64,000 nt of DNA from Enchytraeus crypticus (GCA_905160935.1 CAJHZI010000415.1:62001-126000), one strand, 5' to 3'. Positions 34,546 through 47,572 are shown, counted from the first letter of the stretch. A program made the numbers and translations. The notes: a model not told the origin generated them from the sequence alone.

Positions 34546-35377
34546 TACATGGAACTGTTTATTGTATGGTTTACAATACATGTATGTTATCAAATCTGTA
34601 AGACTAAATTTGTGCATATCGGCTAATTTCTGTCTTTTTTCTTTTATTTTTAGTTTCGTTTTGTTTGTTTGTCTATTTGTATCTGCCATATAATGGTGAA
34701 TAAAGAATATACTAGTTATGCGAGTCATATGTAATTCTTTCATTAATCACGGTCAGTTTAAAGTTCCACTTGGCAAACAGCCAAACATCGGCTAAGTTTT
34801 TCGACTGACAATTAGCGTCTGCTGGTAACTTTGAATAATTAATTATCTTGAATAATTAATTAACCATCAAAAGGATTAGATGGAGACTGCAGTGTAATGC
34901 TTTAAGCTGACGTGGTTGTATGATACATGCCGTCGGTATTCGAATCAATTGCAAATCGATAATCAATTCGGGCCCTGTTGTTTACTACCCTAGACCATTA
35001 ATTCCATTATTTTAAGTTCACCTCTCTCTCTCTCTCTCTCTCTCACACACACTCTTTCTTGATCTATCTCTTTCTCTCTCTTTCTTGATCTCTCTCTCAC
35101 TCTTGATTTCTCTCTCTCTCCTGCATGTTTTTACTCTTCATATGTTTTTTTTTTATCTCTCTTATACTCTCTTACGTACCATTACTTGTCAGATCCCTGG
35201 TACGATCTATTACTGTCTCGCTCATTACTGAGCATTCCATCGAACCAGTTGTTGCTATGAAAAACCATTTGCTTGGCAAACTAAAAATGTTACAATTAGC
35301 GTGAAAAATATGTTTTTTCAGATGATTTACCATTGCCTTCTTCGTATGGTTCTTTCATTCATTAATAATTATCCAAG

Positions 35378-35394
<17 letters not shown>

Positions 35395-35417
<23 letters not shown>

Positions 35418-35535
35418 TAGTGCACTCTCTACTGGCAGGTCCATGGTATGTAACGGGCCCATGGTATATAACGCTTCCACTCATCTCTGTCTTCGCTTTC
35501 CTCTCCATTTCCACATACGTGTGTAGCTATAAAAT
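35395..35535 (-). repeat. LINE 3' end fragment (LT family)
   Basis: cttagtgcactctctactgg, aggtccatggtatgtaacg, duplicated ccatggtatataacgc and cctctccatttccacata. A CT microsatellite abuts it, as in other LT copies. Confidence 0.6.
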
Positions 35536-36426
35536 TCCTTTTGATGCATATGCGAGGTGGGCCGCCTATGTCAGCTGCACTATTACATGCACCCATGCTC
35601 TATTACATTGAAAATTATAGAGTTAATATGTTTAACCTAGCTACCAATATTCACGCGTATGGTAAGTCATCCATTTTTCGTATCCTTTGCCTTCTGAGTC
35701 TCTGACATTACAAAAACAAATCTCAATCTCTCTCGTATTTGCTTGGAAACAAACAATTTTTTACCAGATTTTTTTCATTTTTTATTTATTTATTTTCATT
35801 TTAAAGGCCAATTATCCGCTGATCCTGAGTATAAATGCCGTCATACTTGCGTTAATAATTGGGATACATTAGTGGTCAGGTCATGGGAGTGCTATGTACC
35901 TCATCAGGCCAGCTACTTAGAGGCATAGTCGGCTGATTTCGTTAATAGTTTTAGTTTCGTTGGAGTTTATTTAAGTAATTTAAAAAAATTTATTAATTTT
36001 TAAAGAGCAGATTAGTTCAATTCGATTTCAATCTGCAAATCGACGTAATCTGATATAAGATAATAGGCTATAAAGCTTTTTACGAAGCTATATATGTATT
36101 CAGGACCTATTGCGACTTGTAAGAAATTTTCTGAAGTAGAACTTCTTTATTACGAAATGAACATTAAATTTTCATCATAGCATCTCCGTATCACACTTCT
36201 CTCTTTTTCTCTTTCTTTCTTTTAGCTTCAAAATTGTATCGTATAGTAACGAAACGAATTTAAAATGACGGTTACCAGTGGTCTGTTAGGGTCCAAGGGG
36301 GTGGCGATCATAGACTATCATTTAAGTCATTCAAAAGCTAACAGAACGGTTGCATGATTCAGAAAAGGTCGTGAAACATTTTTCTGCCCCACCTCCCAAA
36401 AAAGATTCCGGATCCACCTCTGCAGT

Positions 36427-36427
<1 letters not shown>

Positions 36428-36463
<36 letters not shown>
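36428..36463. repeat. (TAA)n microsatellite
   Basis: Trinucleotide run. Confidence 0.9.
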
Positions 36464-36467
<4 letters not shown>

Positions 36468-37443
36468 TAATCATCATTATTACCGTCTTATCGTGAATCT
36501 CAGTTTAATTAGAGTTGGAAAGAGAGTTTTGCAGCAATTTCTGGAGACTAGGCGCTCACCAACCGATTCCATTTCTGACGTTGGTTTGGATCTTAGCGTT
36601 TTTAGTTTTTTACGACATATGCAGTCACCGGTTGGTCTATGCTTCAGAAATTTGAACGTGTCACGGATCAAATAATAAATAATAATAATTGTAATATAAT
36701 ACAAAATAGTCATCATCTTCACAGCAACAAAAATTAATAATAATACTATTATTTTCTAAGTAGTCATACACGTTATGTTGTAATAATGAAATATTAGTAT
36801 TAATAGTATTATTATTAGCAGTACTTAGTACAATTATATTTATCATATGGTTATTGTTGTTGATGTTATTATTATTATAACTATTGCTAATAAAGTAATT
36901 ATTTTGAAACAACAAATAGATTAGCAAAATAAGAGTGGTAAAATATTAATGGAATTTAGTGATTATTATATAACAATTAAAATTTTAAATAGAATGATTT
37001 TCTACTTTTTAAATCTAAAATATAATTTTTATATTCTATAGTATGACTTTGATATCAAATGCTAATGGACATTAGGTGACTTTTAAGTCATTAATTTCAC
37101 CATTGCCTGTCTCTACTTAGGGTTGTAAATATAAAATAAAAATAACTATGACAGTTAAAAATTGTAAATAACATTTCTCTTCTTATTATAAAGTAGTAAT
37201 ACCGAGTCTTTATACTGACTAAAATTCTTTACAATGCACGAGCCATGATTATATGACAGCGCATGAAAGCTTTAACAAATATTTCATAGTAAGTTTTTTC
37301 TCTCCTGTCCGCTGACTTATAAGATGAAATCAGTTTTACTTAATGTGTGAGCTATTGTGTGAGCTATTGCATGTACATGTATATAGCATTGCATACATAG
37401 ACTATGTACAGACGTACATGTACATATATGGCCTATACAGTAT

Positions 37444-37460
37444 AAATATATATATACATG

Positions 37461-37517
<57 letters not shown>
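37444..37517. repeat. (AT)n microsatellite
   Basis: TA run with a catgtatatg interruption near its left end. Confidence 0.9.
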
Positions 37518-37520
<3 letters not shown>

Positions 37521-38429
37521 ACATATATATTAATATATGTTGAGGTCCATGCATGTAATGCTTCGTTAATTCTGATTCTGATATTGGTGGGTTGTGTTCG
37601 CATAATTAAGACAAACCAATGCAAATGTTGTTCTAAAACCAGACTTACAAGAATTAACTTGTCTGACCGATCAGAAGCATGCTAACTCTTGTTTATGTTT
37701 TAGAATACTAATTGTTTTATTAAGTCGTTTGATTAATTACCTCATTATTTCACCAGTAGTGCTAATTATATGGCTTTTGAGAGTTCACCTATTAAATACA
37801 ACATGTATCGATACTGACATACATAATACATAGGCCTACTGGCATGCATGTATCACTTTCCATATTAGCTAAGTTAAGTAACTTCTAATTTAAGTTATTT
37901 CATAGTCGATCTACCAATCGCTCTAAGTATTGTTTAATCTTAATTTTAATTTTAATTTAATTTTAAGTATTGTTTGATCGATTTCTGTGGAACCTTGTGG
38001 TCATAGTACAAAATTTAAACTTATATAAAGATCACGAATAAGACATTGGCAGATCTTTGACATCTTTGCACTGATTGAGTGAACCGGTTTGAAGAATATT
38101 AAGCTCTTCCTCTTCGTAGCATCCGGTGTGATGGCATATGTATCGGTTGGATAACCCATTGAATAGCACGCTTGCCTGATAAGGGACCACAGGTTCGAAA
38201 TTGTGCTAGTCCGCCCCAAACATTATCTCTTATCGGAAACATTCGTTAACCTTAGCTTATTTCTGAACCAGCATAATTAAGTTAAGATAGGATACGTTAA
38301 GTTAAGTTGAGTTAAGTTAAGTTACTTTGTCCTGACAAATTATTTGAACAGTTGTGGACTTTGTATTTTTTAAAGGAAAGATCTGTGGTTTAACTGTCTT
38401 AGATTTGAATATGTATTAAGAAATTAGGA

Positions 38430-38650
38430 AGAGAGTTGGATAAGCCACATTCTAAGGGGGAAGATCTATTAAAAGAAGTCATAGAAGGTAGAATGGAAGG
38501 AAAACGAAGCAGGGGCAGGTCGAGATTAGGTATGTTAGATGATTTGAAGACCCACTCATATGTGGACTTGAAGAGAAAAGCGGAAGACAGAGAAGAGTGG
38601 CAACGTTATATACCATGGACCTGCCAGTAGGCAGTGCTCTAAGAGAGAGA
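38430..38650 (+). pseudogene. LINE 3' end fragment (LT family), best-preserved tail
   Basis: Encodes [20 protein letters not shown], then GRSRLGMLDDLKTHSY and DLKRKAEDREEWQRYIPWTC, ending TAG. This is the basic tail commonly found at the end of LINE ORF2 proteins (GRPR, LDDLK, KAEDRxxWR). It is followed by a GA-rich run. No RT domain upstream. Confidence 0.65.
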
Positions 38651-39397
38651 CAGAGAGAGAGAGAGAGATTTGAACCGTGTACCTGTGTAGCAAGCGTTAA
38701 CCCTAGGTAAACTCTCCTGTAGCAGCTTCTATATATCTTTATTTACTGTTCAAAACTCTCCTTTATTAGACAATGTAGTTTCGTCACTTTACGACCTCAT
38801 TAGTTTTACAGCCTCGTTTGTTGATACTTATGTATACTGAATAACCGTTGTATCACAGGCTTATGTCTTAAAAAAACGATATGCAATTAAACAGAATATT
38901 AACCAAGATGATGATTCTAAATATTATTGACGCAATTTAGTCTTACTATTATTATTATAATCTTAAATTTGTATTTTGTATTCTGGTTTTAAAATCATTG
39001 GTATTTTGTGTTTTTGCTCCTAACAAAACACAAAAAGTTTAATTTGGTTCCACAATGTTCTATGTAATAGCCAACGTCAGTAGCACTCAAATTGTTGTTG
39101 CAATCATTGATGACGGTAGCACTCTAATTTGTATTGTTATTGTTGTTTTACTAGCGAATAAGATAAAAAAAATTATTATGTAATTGAGTGGCGTGTACTC
39201 AAAGGAAATGAAAATTCGAAGTGCTAGCGAATAAATTTTAGCATTGGTTTCGAAGTTACGACACTAAAAACGACGCCAGTGATTTCTCTTTTATGATTTT
39301 GTTTATGTCGTACGGCTTGCAACGAAAAACGTAATATATTGCGTTCCATTCTCGCATATTATTTAGGCCTTATATCTTCTTTTCTCTAAATGTATTT

Positions 39398-39400
<3 letters not shown>

Positions 39401-39455
<55 letters not shown>
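39401..39455. repeat. (CT)n microsatellite
   Basis: CT run interrupted by TTT words; a shorter one follows at about 39482-39498. Confidence 0.85.
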
Positions 39456-40479
39456 ATACTTCCTCATACACCCGTAAACGATCTCTCTCTCTCTCTCTTC
39501 GTTGAAGCTCTCTAAAGTGTCATCATTGTAGCAGTATTTGCATGTTTACAGCTTGCACGCTCAGGTATGCATGAACTACATCACAATGGCTGACAGCCAA
39601 ATATAAACATCTACATTGTGCAGAGAAAGCGGGATGATATGCGAATGGGAGAAGTTAGAAAAATTTGGCAAACGCTTAACAACAGCCAGACTGACAGATA
39701 ATAAATTAACCTTCAACAATAACTTTTATGCAGCATACTTATGCATTATGCATGTTTATGCACGATAGTGTAACGTTTAATTATAGGCTATGCTGTGTAA
39801 CTGTATTCGACCGTATCAGTCAGGATTGTAGTATTTTTAGAAGCAAGAATAGCTTATTTAGCCTGTTTTCATAACCTATCATTAGAGCTAATCAAAAACC
39901 TCGAATAGTCTGTGAGATATAATGGAATTATAAAGATGCTACAGATGTTTTATAGGTTGCCTAAAGATACTGTGTTTGACATAGAAAAACAGATATAAGA
40001 CGAAAGAAAAGAAGTGTGAAAAGGGCCTTTGGCCACATTTATTTTCTATCTGATAAATGTTCTAAAAGTGATTTTTTATTTGTATGTCTTAATAATAGGC
40101 CAACGGTGTATATAATTAAATACTAAAATATCATTTAAATAATATTTTAATAGCACTTCTTGTACAATCAGTGCACTGATGGATTTCGAATCTTTTCGCC
40201 TGCGGATTCAGTCTAAAAAAAGAATGGCAACAAATCAAAAATAGATCGAAAAAGATTGGTGGAAAAATAACGTCTCGGCTCTGTAAAATATTGTCAAAAA
40301 GGTATACAATTACTTGCAATGTCAAAGCGGAGGAGATTTATTATGTGACTCCTAAATATAAATAGCATTATTATTTTTGAATGTTATTAAATAATTCATA
40401 CATTAAGATAAAGGGACTCCACATACCTGTGGAAAGTTATTAAAATCTTTCGCTTTAGTAGCATAGAACTGGCTTTCTT

Positions 40480-40605
40480 GATTTTATACCGTCTTGTTTT
40501 CTTTTGCTCGTCGGCTTGGATTTTGTCCAATACCGCTCCATTTTGTCATTGACGATAGTGGCTCTCAATTCGTTGTTGCTGTTGTTGTCTGACTTCAGAT
40601 AAGTT
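40480..40605 (+). repeat. Dispersed repeat R5, diverged
   Basis: ttttgctcgtcggcttggat, tttgtcattgacgatagtgg and ctcaattcgttgttgctg. Confidence 0.55.
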
Positions 40606-41196
40606 AATCAAGTACTAATAGATCGTTACATCTGTATATAAGTATATCTATCTCCTGCCTTGTGATGAAGGTACGAAGACCGAATCATACACTCTTAAGC
40701 GGTGTAATTCTTGTAACCATTTGCATGACGTTCTAAGAGTTTTTAAACTTTTAAAAATTATTTAGATTCTGTTTTTTTGCCCTGGGCTGTATAGGGCCCT
40801 GGGCTAAAATATAAGATAAGAGAAAAACTATATTTAATTAAAAGAAAGATAAAATAATAGATCTAGATTCTGAGTATAATTTTAAGAAGTTCTAGGGATA
40901 GACTCAATGCAATCGGGGCTTAGTCCGTCAGTTGTCGGGCTTACAGTTACTCGTGCTATAATTGTGAACTGCACAGTTTTGAACAGATGAAAGCAAATTG
41001 TGGTCAATACTGTTGAACATTTCAGAATCGTAAAAAATTATTTACGGAAATAACTTAGAGATGCTTCCTGATATATCCGAATATAATCTCATTTCTATTT
41101 GTGGCCATTTTTCTTTGCTTACAGACATAAGGACTACGAGATTTTCTGTAAAAAAGATCCGCTGAATTGGCTTATACGCTTTAAGAAAGGTAAAAA

Positions 41197-41422
41197 ATGT
41201 CTTCACCTAAGTCGCCCGGTGCCATGATGGCAGTGGAGAGAGGAAGGTCGATGAGCCAGACATCTTCTGACGGCAACGGTCCGCTCTTCATTGGCACCTC
41301 GGCCGCAGCCAGGCGTCGAACCTCGAGCTTTGGCGCCTACACCAGGGTCGTCGTGGTGGGGGTAGATACCAGTGATCACTCCAGACATGCCTTCGAATGT
41401 GAGCATTCATCGATACTGTATC

Positions 41423-41495
<73 letters not shown>

Positions 41496-41505
41496 ATATA
41501 GAAGT

Positions 41506-41567
<62 letters not shown>

Positions 41568-42209
41568 ATATATATATATATATCTACTTCTTCTTCTTAT
41601 TAAATAACTGACAACAGAAAGTCATTCTCTGAATATATCAGTCAATTGATCAATCAAATCATCAATAAATCAATTGATCAATCAATCAACTAATCAATCG
41701 GTTAACAAATCAATCTATCCATAAATCAGTCAATCAGTATTTTAATTATATTCAGGACCATCAGTAACAGATGCAAAAAGACATTTGAAATTCTAGAATC
41801 TGGGCAACCAATCGATTCAGCAAAAAAGATTAAACATAAATTAAAATGAAATTATAGTCCATGACAACATCTCTCTCTCTATCTCTCTTAGTACACTGCC
41901 TACTGGTAGGTCCATTAAATATAACGTCTCCACTCTTCTCTGTCTTCCGTTTTCCTCTTGTGCCCACATATGAGTGAATCTCTAGCTCATCCAGCATTTC
42001 TAACCGATGCCTGTGCTTCTCTTTCCTTCCATTCTGCCTTCTATGACCTCCTTTAGTAAACAATATCCCCTTTGAATTTGTCCTATCCAACTTTTCTTCC
42101 TATTTCATATCATTTGTCAGTTATCTCTCTGTACACACTCTCTTCAAGACTTCTTCAAATGTAACCTTTGGAGTCCAAACATATCCACTTTTTCAACGCG
42201 TATACAGAT

Positions 42210-42289
<80 letters not shown>

Positions 42290-43627
42290 AGACCTCTATA
42301 CAAATATTTTGAATTGAATTGAATCACGTTTATTTCACTTCGGTAAAATCGTACACCAGAAATATATGGAGATAAAGCGAAAAAGGACACAAATGCCACG
42401 AAGGCACTAACATGTGCCCTAACACATATAGCTAAATAAATCATATGAAGCAGTTAAAAGTTTATAGCAGTCAAGACATTCAATCTAAGCATAAAATAAC
42501 TCTAAATACCCCTCCATATTAGCAGGAAAAGTATCTAATACATTAAAACTTGTTTATGAATAAAATTTAAATCACCAACATATACAAAAACTTAAAATAT
42601 TACGTACGTTTGCTTTAATTGTATAACTAATCGGTGATCAATTTAAAATGAACATGCATTACGATCCATACCGAGAAATCTGGAAATATATATATAGGCC
42701 TATACTTTAGTCACTTTTGGTACTGGATTTAAAAATTAAAAACTTATTAAAATCAAAATCTTTCAGTTGGCTTTTAAAAGATTTGACATTATTTGCTAAA
42801 ACAACACTGTCTGGTAAGGAGTTACAAGGTTCGCGTGTCCTGGAAGAAAAGAAGTATTTGCCTGTATCAAGTTTGGGATTATTGATTACTAATTTAAAAG
42901 AATTTCCCCTTGATTTTCTATTAGAGAGCTCAAGACCATAGCTATCAATATCCCCTTCCACTAATCTATTCAGGATTTTATAACAGAAAATTAAGTCAAA
43001 GTGAAGTCGCCTTCGTTCCAAAGTAATTAAATTTACCGCCGTAAGTCTGGCATCATACTGCATGTTTAGCAAACCTGGAAGTCTGTTAGTAAAGCTTCTT
43101 TGGATACTTTCCATTAAAATAATGTCTCTCGTACAATGCGGGGACCAAACTGGGGAGCAATAATCGAGGAGCAGAAGAATGTATGATTTATAAGCTAATG
43201 AAGGTAGTTTGAATCACGAGTTAAAAACGCCCTGAAAAGTAACGCTATTCTCTGTTTGGCACTGGAAACTATTTTAGATATATGAGCAGTAAACAAAAGT
43301 TTAACGTCAAGTATTACACCTAAGTCACGGATTTGGTTTACGTTGTTTATATCAATTTTATTTATCGAATTTTACAAGACGAGTCAAGATTTAATCGATT
43401 GTTGGATAAAATGTCCATAATACAGCATTTAGTGACTGATGTATTCAGTTGCCATACGTTCGCCCACATTGACAGTTTATCCAGACAATGTTGAAAATTT
43501 GTTAAATCAGCAGTACATTTACTTTCGCTTTACATTTTAGCATCATCAGCAAAATATTTTGACTTAACTGATTCAGGATTTTTCCTCATACATGTATATA
43601 ATATTATATATATATATATATATACAG

Positions 43628-43692
<65 letters not shown>

Positions 43693-46600
43693 CTATATAT
43701 CATATAATAAGGATATATATTGCAACATATCATTCTAATAATTTGTATTTTATTATTTGTATTTTATTATTATTAATATTGTTATTATTATTATGACTCA
43801 AAGAAAATTTTTTAAATAGTTTTATCCATTAATCGATGGATTGATTGATTGGTTGATTGATTGATTTCAGGGTACCTTGAGAACCTGTGGAAATCCGATG
43901 ATCTAATTGTTCTCGTTCATTGTCCCGAGGCTCCAAAACTTCCGACATTTACGCTCAAGAGTAAGTGATAACGGAAGCCCGTTCTCTTTGATTAACTGAT
44001 GTATTTTGTATTTGTATATTAGTATTTTGTTTCACTATGTATTTGCATTTGTTTCTTTGATTTTGTGGTGCACCGAGGAACGAATGTCTGTTGTTTTCCC
44101 CAGTGCAGAAATAAAGATAACTTCATTTTATTTGTTCTAAATTCTATATTCATCTGATTTCATCAAATTAAAATATAAAAAAATAGATTTAAATAGTTTC
44201 CAGAGTTTCAATTATTGCTATCCGAGATATCGCCAACATAAGAGGACGTCCGGCGTAAACGTTCCTTTTTCAATATCATCTGGAAATCTATTACTGTACC
44301 TAAATATCGTTTAGGCCTAGTAAGACAAATCACATCGCTTAGGATTGCATGGGATAGTTATCATTTTAAAGCTGCTTTGATGATTTATATAGGAACCTGT
44401 TTGGAAGTTTTCTTAACATTGAATTAAACTTTAACCTACAACGTTTTACAATTGATCAAGGTTGCCAGTTCAGAGCTGAAATGTCCAAATCCTGTCTATA
44501 AGCATTGCGTTAAGGCATTCAGTGTACGTCCGAATCAAAATATGTGATAATTATTTCAACCCAAAGCGTAAGCTAAATAACATTTCTTTGAATCCTTCGG
44601 CTAATGCTATTTGTTCTTTCGTCTGTAATATCAATTTTCTCATTTCTTTCGATAGTTTTGTAAATAGTACAAGTGGAACGATTTAGATGAGTGAGTATTA
44701 TACAAAGTGCTTGATAATGCGATAATATAAGCAAATAAGTTTACGTAGAAGCCTATCATTTGATTCAAATTATTAAGCTACTATTTAGCGCTAATCCCTG
44801 AGACCGGCTTTATTGGACTTTAGTATTAATAGATAGTAGAGATGGGAATCGAACCGAACCGAACCCTAAAATCTAGAATTTTGACCGAACCGAACTCGAA
44901 CTCAGACTCTGACCGAACCCGAACCGAACCGGAATCCAGATTCTGGCCGAACCGAACCGAACCCGAACCCAGACTTCGTCCAAACCGAACTGAACCAAAC
45001 TCTTGTAGTTCCTTTCTTCTTCACCAGCCTGACATTAAATAAACATAGTAAGAACAATACAAATATATATTAGTTTTTGCATTTACATGTCTTACAGTAT
45101 CTAACAGCATATATTCAGGTAAGGCTGGTTCCGACACAAATTTTAAAATGGTAGCGGTTCAAAGGAATGGTAGCGGGAAACGAGACGGGCCTACAGAAGA
45201 TAATGGATAGTCTGAATGATAATGCATTGAAATATGGAATGAAGATTAAAATCAAAATTACAAAAGTGATGAGAGTATTCCATAAAAATCTGAAAATGCT
45301 TGACTCAATCTAGGCGGATTTGTTCTTGTTAAATTCAAATTATGAATTTTTTCTAATTTTAGTGTGCTACCTTAATATTTTTGCAGCCAGATTTACAAAT
45401 AATTAGTCTATATATGACATTCTATATGTGTTAAGACTATCTGGAGTAAGTAATTTTGCACCGTAGCAATACAATAATTTCATCACTATTTGCGTAACAT
45501 CATCATTGATCTGAGAGTTTCAAATTTGAAACCCTAAGATAAATTATGAAGCTTATTACTGGTTAGTTGATAGCAAACGGTGTATATCACGATCATTTTT
45601 ATATAAAAGTACACGTGTTTACCAAATCATCTTTATTTGACATTTTTATGTTAAAAATTGCTCTTCGTCTCTGAAATATTGGATCAAAGTTTAGCCAAGA
45701 CATGATAATCAAGGAGAATATTTCAGATACAATAATAAAGCTAAATATCTACATTATGAACATTTGGTGGTCAATTTACAATATTTTAAGAAATGTACAG
45801 GAATAAATACCACTTCTCTCCTATTTTCATTGTCATATTTCTGCCCAGGTGAAAAAATGTGGCAGCTATTATGACTTAATGAATTTTTAAGCATATTTAC
45901 TATAAACCATTTTAAGCATGTTTGTCATAACCATGATTATTATAAGTAAAGTTAAACAATTGCAACATTATCCAAACCAAACCATCTCGTACTCGAATCG
46001 AACTCTTGCGAGTTGGAAAGCAAGCCAAACCCGAACCGAACCCGAACCCTTGTTAGAACCGAACTCGAACCCAATCGAACTTTCATTTTCAACGAGCCGA
46101 ACCGAACCGAACTCTCAAATTGTCATCTGCTAACCGAACCCGAACCGAACTTTCATTTTCAACGAACCGAACCGAACTCCGGAAATTCATAAAATTCCCA
46201 TCTCTAGTTTATAGGTGACATGAAAATAAAATAATATCAGTTTGCGACGGTTGGGTAATAATTTAAATTGGAGATGATGAATATTGTCCCTCGATAACGT
46301 ACTATACGTTATCCATAAGTACTAAGTATTTAAAATCGTTATCCAGACGTCTCACGCCAGACATCGTTATCCAGACGTATTAAGTCGTATATCTAGACGT
46401 TATCTAGATGTTAGACCTTATCAGCAATACGTATTCAAATATTAGAAGCGAATAGCTTATGTCATTGTAGGTATTGAGTCCTATGTATCATTATTTTCAT
46501 TTCGAATTTTGATAAAACTTGAATCGGTTTATTATGTGGGCGCCGCGATTAGGGGTAGTGTGTCAGGTAACGTCATGAAGTTTTAAATGACAGATCCGTA

Positions 46601-47572
46601 AGTGATTTGAACTCTCGCGGGTTCGATTCCCGGCCACGCTGATGTGAGAGCAAAATCTCGGACATTCACTGGACTGGTTACAAGGAAAATGTACTAAGTT
46701 GTCTAACGGATTAAACACATGATAGTATAACTTGATTATAATTGACTGTAGAGTTTGCTTATGGGCCTATTTGAGCGTATAGCTATATTATAATTTTAAT
46801 TGTTTGCTTCGTTGTGGCTTAGAGTAAGCTAAATAACTATAGCTTCGCAAAGTTAGTTGCTTTCGTATAATCAAGAAATTAATTAATTGACTATATCTCC
46901 AGGTGGGATTAATCCCCCTGTGGAAGAATGGAAGAAAATCATTGATGACATGAACGCCAAAGCGAGAAAGATTGAAGAAGATTTCGAAGGAACGTGCGCG
47001 CAGAAAAAGGTATTTCTAAAATTAGTTTCTTTGATTGGTAAATACTACGTTTTGAGGATTGGTTTTTACTAATCTCCTTTAGCCTCTACGCTAGTCTGCC
47101 CTAACGATAAACCTGCAGTTATTTGCAATTCTAGTCTTAATTTCTCTTATATCCAAACTGGATAAGCAATCTATGGCACAAGTCTATGCGGATTACTTTT
47201 CAGAGCTTCTTTTACTATATTTGTTGTATTGTTGTCGTTTTGTAGTATTTTCGCTTATATTTCTCCCAAAAGGTTTCTTCACTTGACTTGAACTGCGGGC
47301 CACAACACCGGTATGAGAACAAGATTATAGATAAATATTTATAATTTATTTTGACCGCTTGATTTTTTCAGCTCAAGCACAAGATGCGTATCGAGGCAAA
47401 CAAGAACATAGGAGAGGGAATTCTGAAAATAGCCGAGGACGAGAATGCCGACCTTGTAGTGTGTGGATCCAAGATATCAGCGAGCGGAAAGTACAACTTC
47501 AAAGGTACCACGTGCGAATTCGTGATGCGAAACTCCACAAAACCTGTCGTGGTCGTCCCCTGCAAATACTAA
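41197..47572 (+). CDS. Universal stress protein (USP/UspA family), four exons
   Basis: Exons 41197-41398, 43871-43960, 46903-47009 and 47372-47572 join in phase (1, 1, 0) to 199 residues. Residues 1-48 are a Ser/Arg-rich leader ([20 protein letters not shown]). The UspA fold starts with [19 protein letters not shown] and [20 protein letters not shown], then [39 protein letters not shown], and ends [10 protein letters not shown]. Animal USPs are common in cnidarians and molluscs and bind ATP in many cases. Here the loop after VVCGSK reads [13 protein letters not shown], so the usual GxxG(x9)G[ST] ATP motif is altered. Donors and acceptors are canonical. Introns carry a LINE, a hAT-like element and long AT runs. 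Confidence 0.93.
41429..41582. repeat. Two (AT)n runs with inverted unique ends
   Basis: AT runs at 41429-41494 and 41508-41582 in USP intron 1, starting 30 bp after the exon 1 donor. The words gaagtaga (about 41502) and tctacttc (about 41582) are complementary and would close a long AT hairpin. Confidence 0.8.
41865..42095 (-). pseudogene. LINE 3' end fragment (LT family) in USP intron 1
   Basis: The minus strand encodes [20 protein letters not shown], then [20 protein letters not shown] and KRKTEKSG, matching the tail at 38430-38650 with many substitutions. Confidence 0.6.
42216..42286. repeat. (AT)n microsatellite
   Basis: Pure TA run in USP intron 1. Confidence 0.9.
42707..43575 (-). 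pseudogene. 5'-truncated non-LTR retrotransposon (jockey/CR1-like RT C-terminal half)
   Basis: The minus strand reads [10 protein letters not shown], which contains the F-A-D-D form of the RT catalytic box, then an in-frame stop. It continues [20 protein letters not shown], then [17 protein letters not shown] text, [18 protein letters not shown], a frameshift near 43205, [11 protein letters not shown], and [15 protein letters not shown] followed by [18 protein letters not shown] and an [16 protein letters not shown] end. These are the palm end and thumb blocks of LINE RTs. The 5' side runs into an (AT)n array (43604-43689). It is an antisense insertion in USP intron 1, dead by stop and frameshift. 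Confidence 0.85.
43604..43689. repeat. (AT)n microsatellite at the 5' border of the LINE fragment
   Basis: TA runs with acagta and atgta interruptions. Confidence 0.9.
44837..46206. mobile_element. hAT-like non-autonomous element with GAACC subterminal arrays
   Basis: The ends are inverted: tagagatgggaat at 44837-44849 and attcccatctcta at 46194-46206. Just inside both ends are clusters of the word aaccgaac: about 44850-45000 on the left, about 45970-46185 on the right. The middle (about 1 kb) is AT-rich with no transposase. TAGAGATGGG-type termini fit hAT elements. The flanks (atagatag / gtttatag) give at best a degraded 8-bp target duplication. The element lies in USP intron 2 (43961-46902). 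Confidence 0.6.
46544..46740 (+). repeat. Dispersed repeat R2 (SINE), full length
   Basis: tRNA-like head gcgccgcgattaggggtag and tgtgtcaggtaacgtcatg, B box gggttcgattcccggcc, then ctgatgtgagagcaaaatc and gttgtctaacggattaaac. The best copy for judging tRNA derivation; it lies in USP intron 2. Confidence 0.8.

Larger units (their letters stand above)
34546..41196. other. Gene-free AT-rich tract upstream of the USP gene
   Basis: Holds CT-rich runs (35022-35145, 35391-35413, 39401-39455), LT fragments (35395-35535 -, 38430-38650 +), a (TAA)n run (36428-36463), an (AT)n run (37444-37517), a degenerate tRNA-like R1 relative near 38130-38250 and R5 (40480-40605 +). No exon recognised. Confidence 0.5.

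Noticed and set aside
34513..34743. Antisense open frame overlapping the LINE remnant
   Set aside because: AT-rich, no homology; the plus-strand RT tail explains the region better.
38130..38250. tRNA-like sequence with ggataaccc and aggttcgaaattg
   Set aside because: Stems do not close and the 3' part carries the R1-type ttaaccttagct ending; treated as a degenerate SINE.
44842..45042. Open frame with repeated EPNRTEPN peptide (also 45918-46133)
   Set aside because: Translation of the GAACC subterminal repeats of the hAT-like element.
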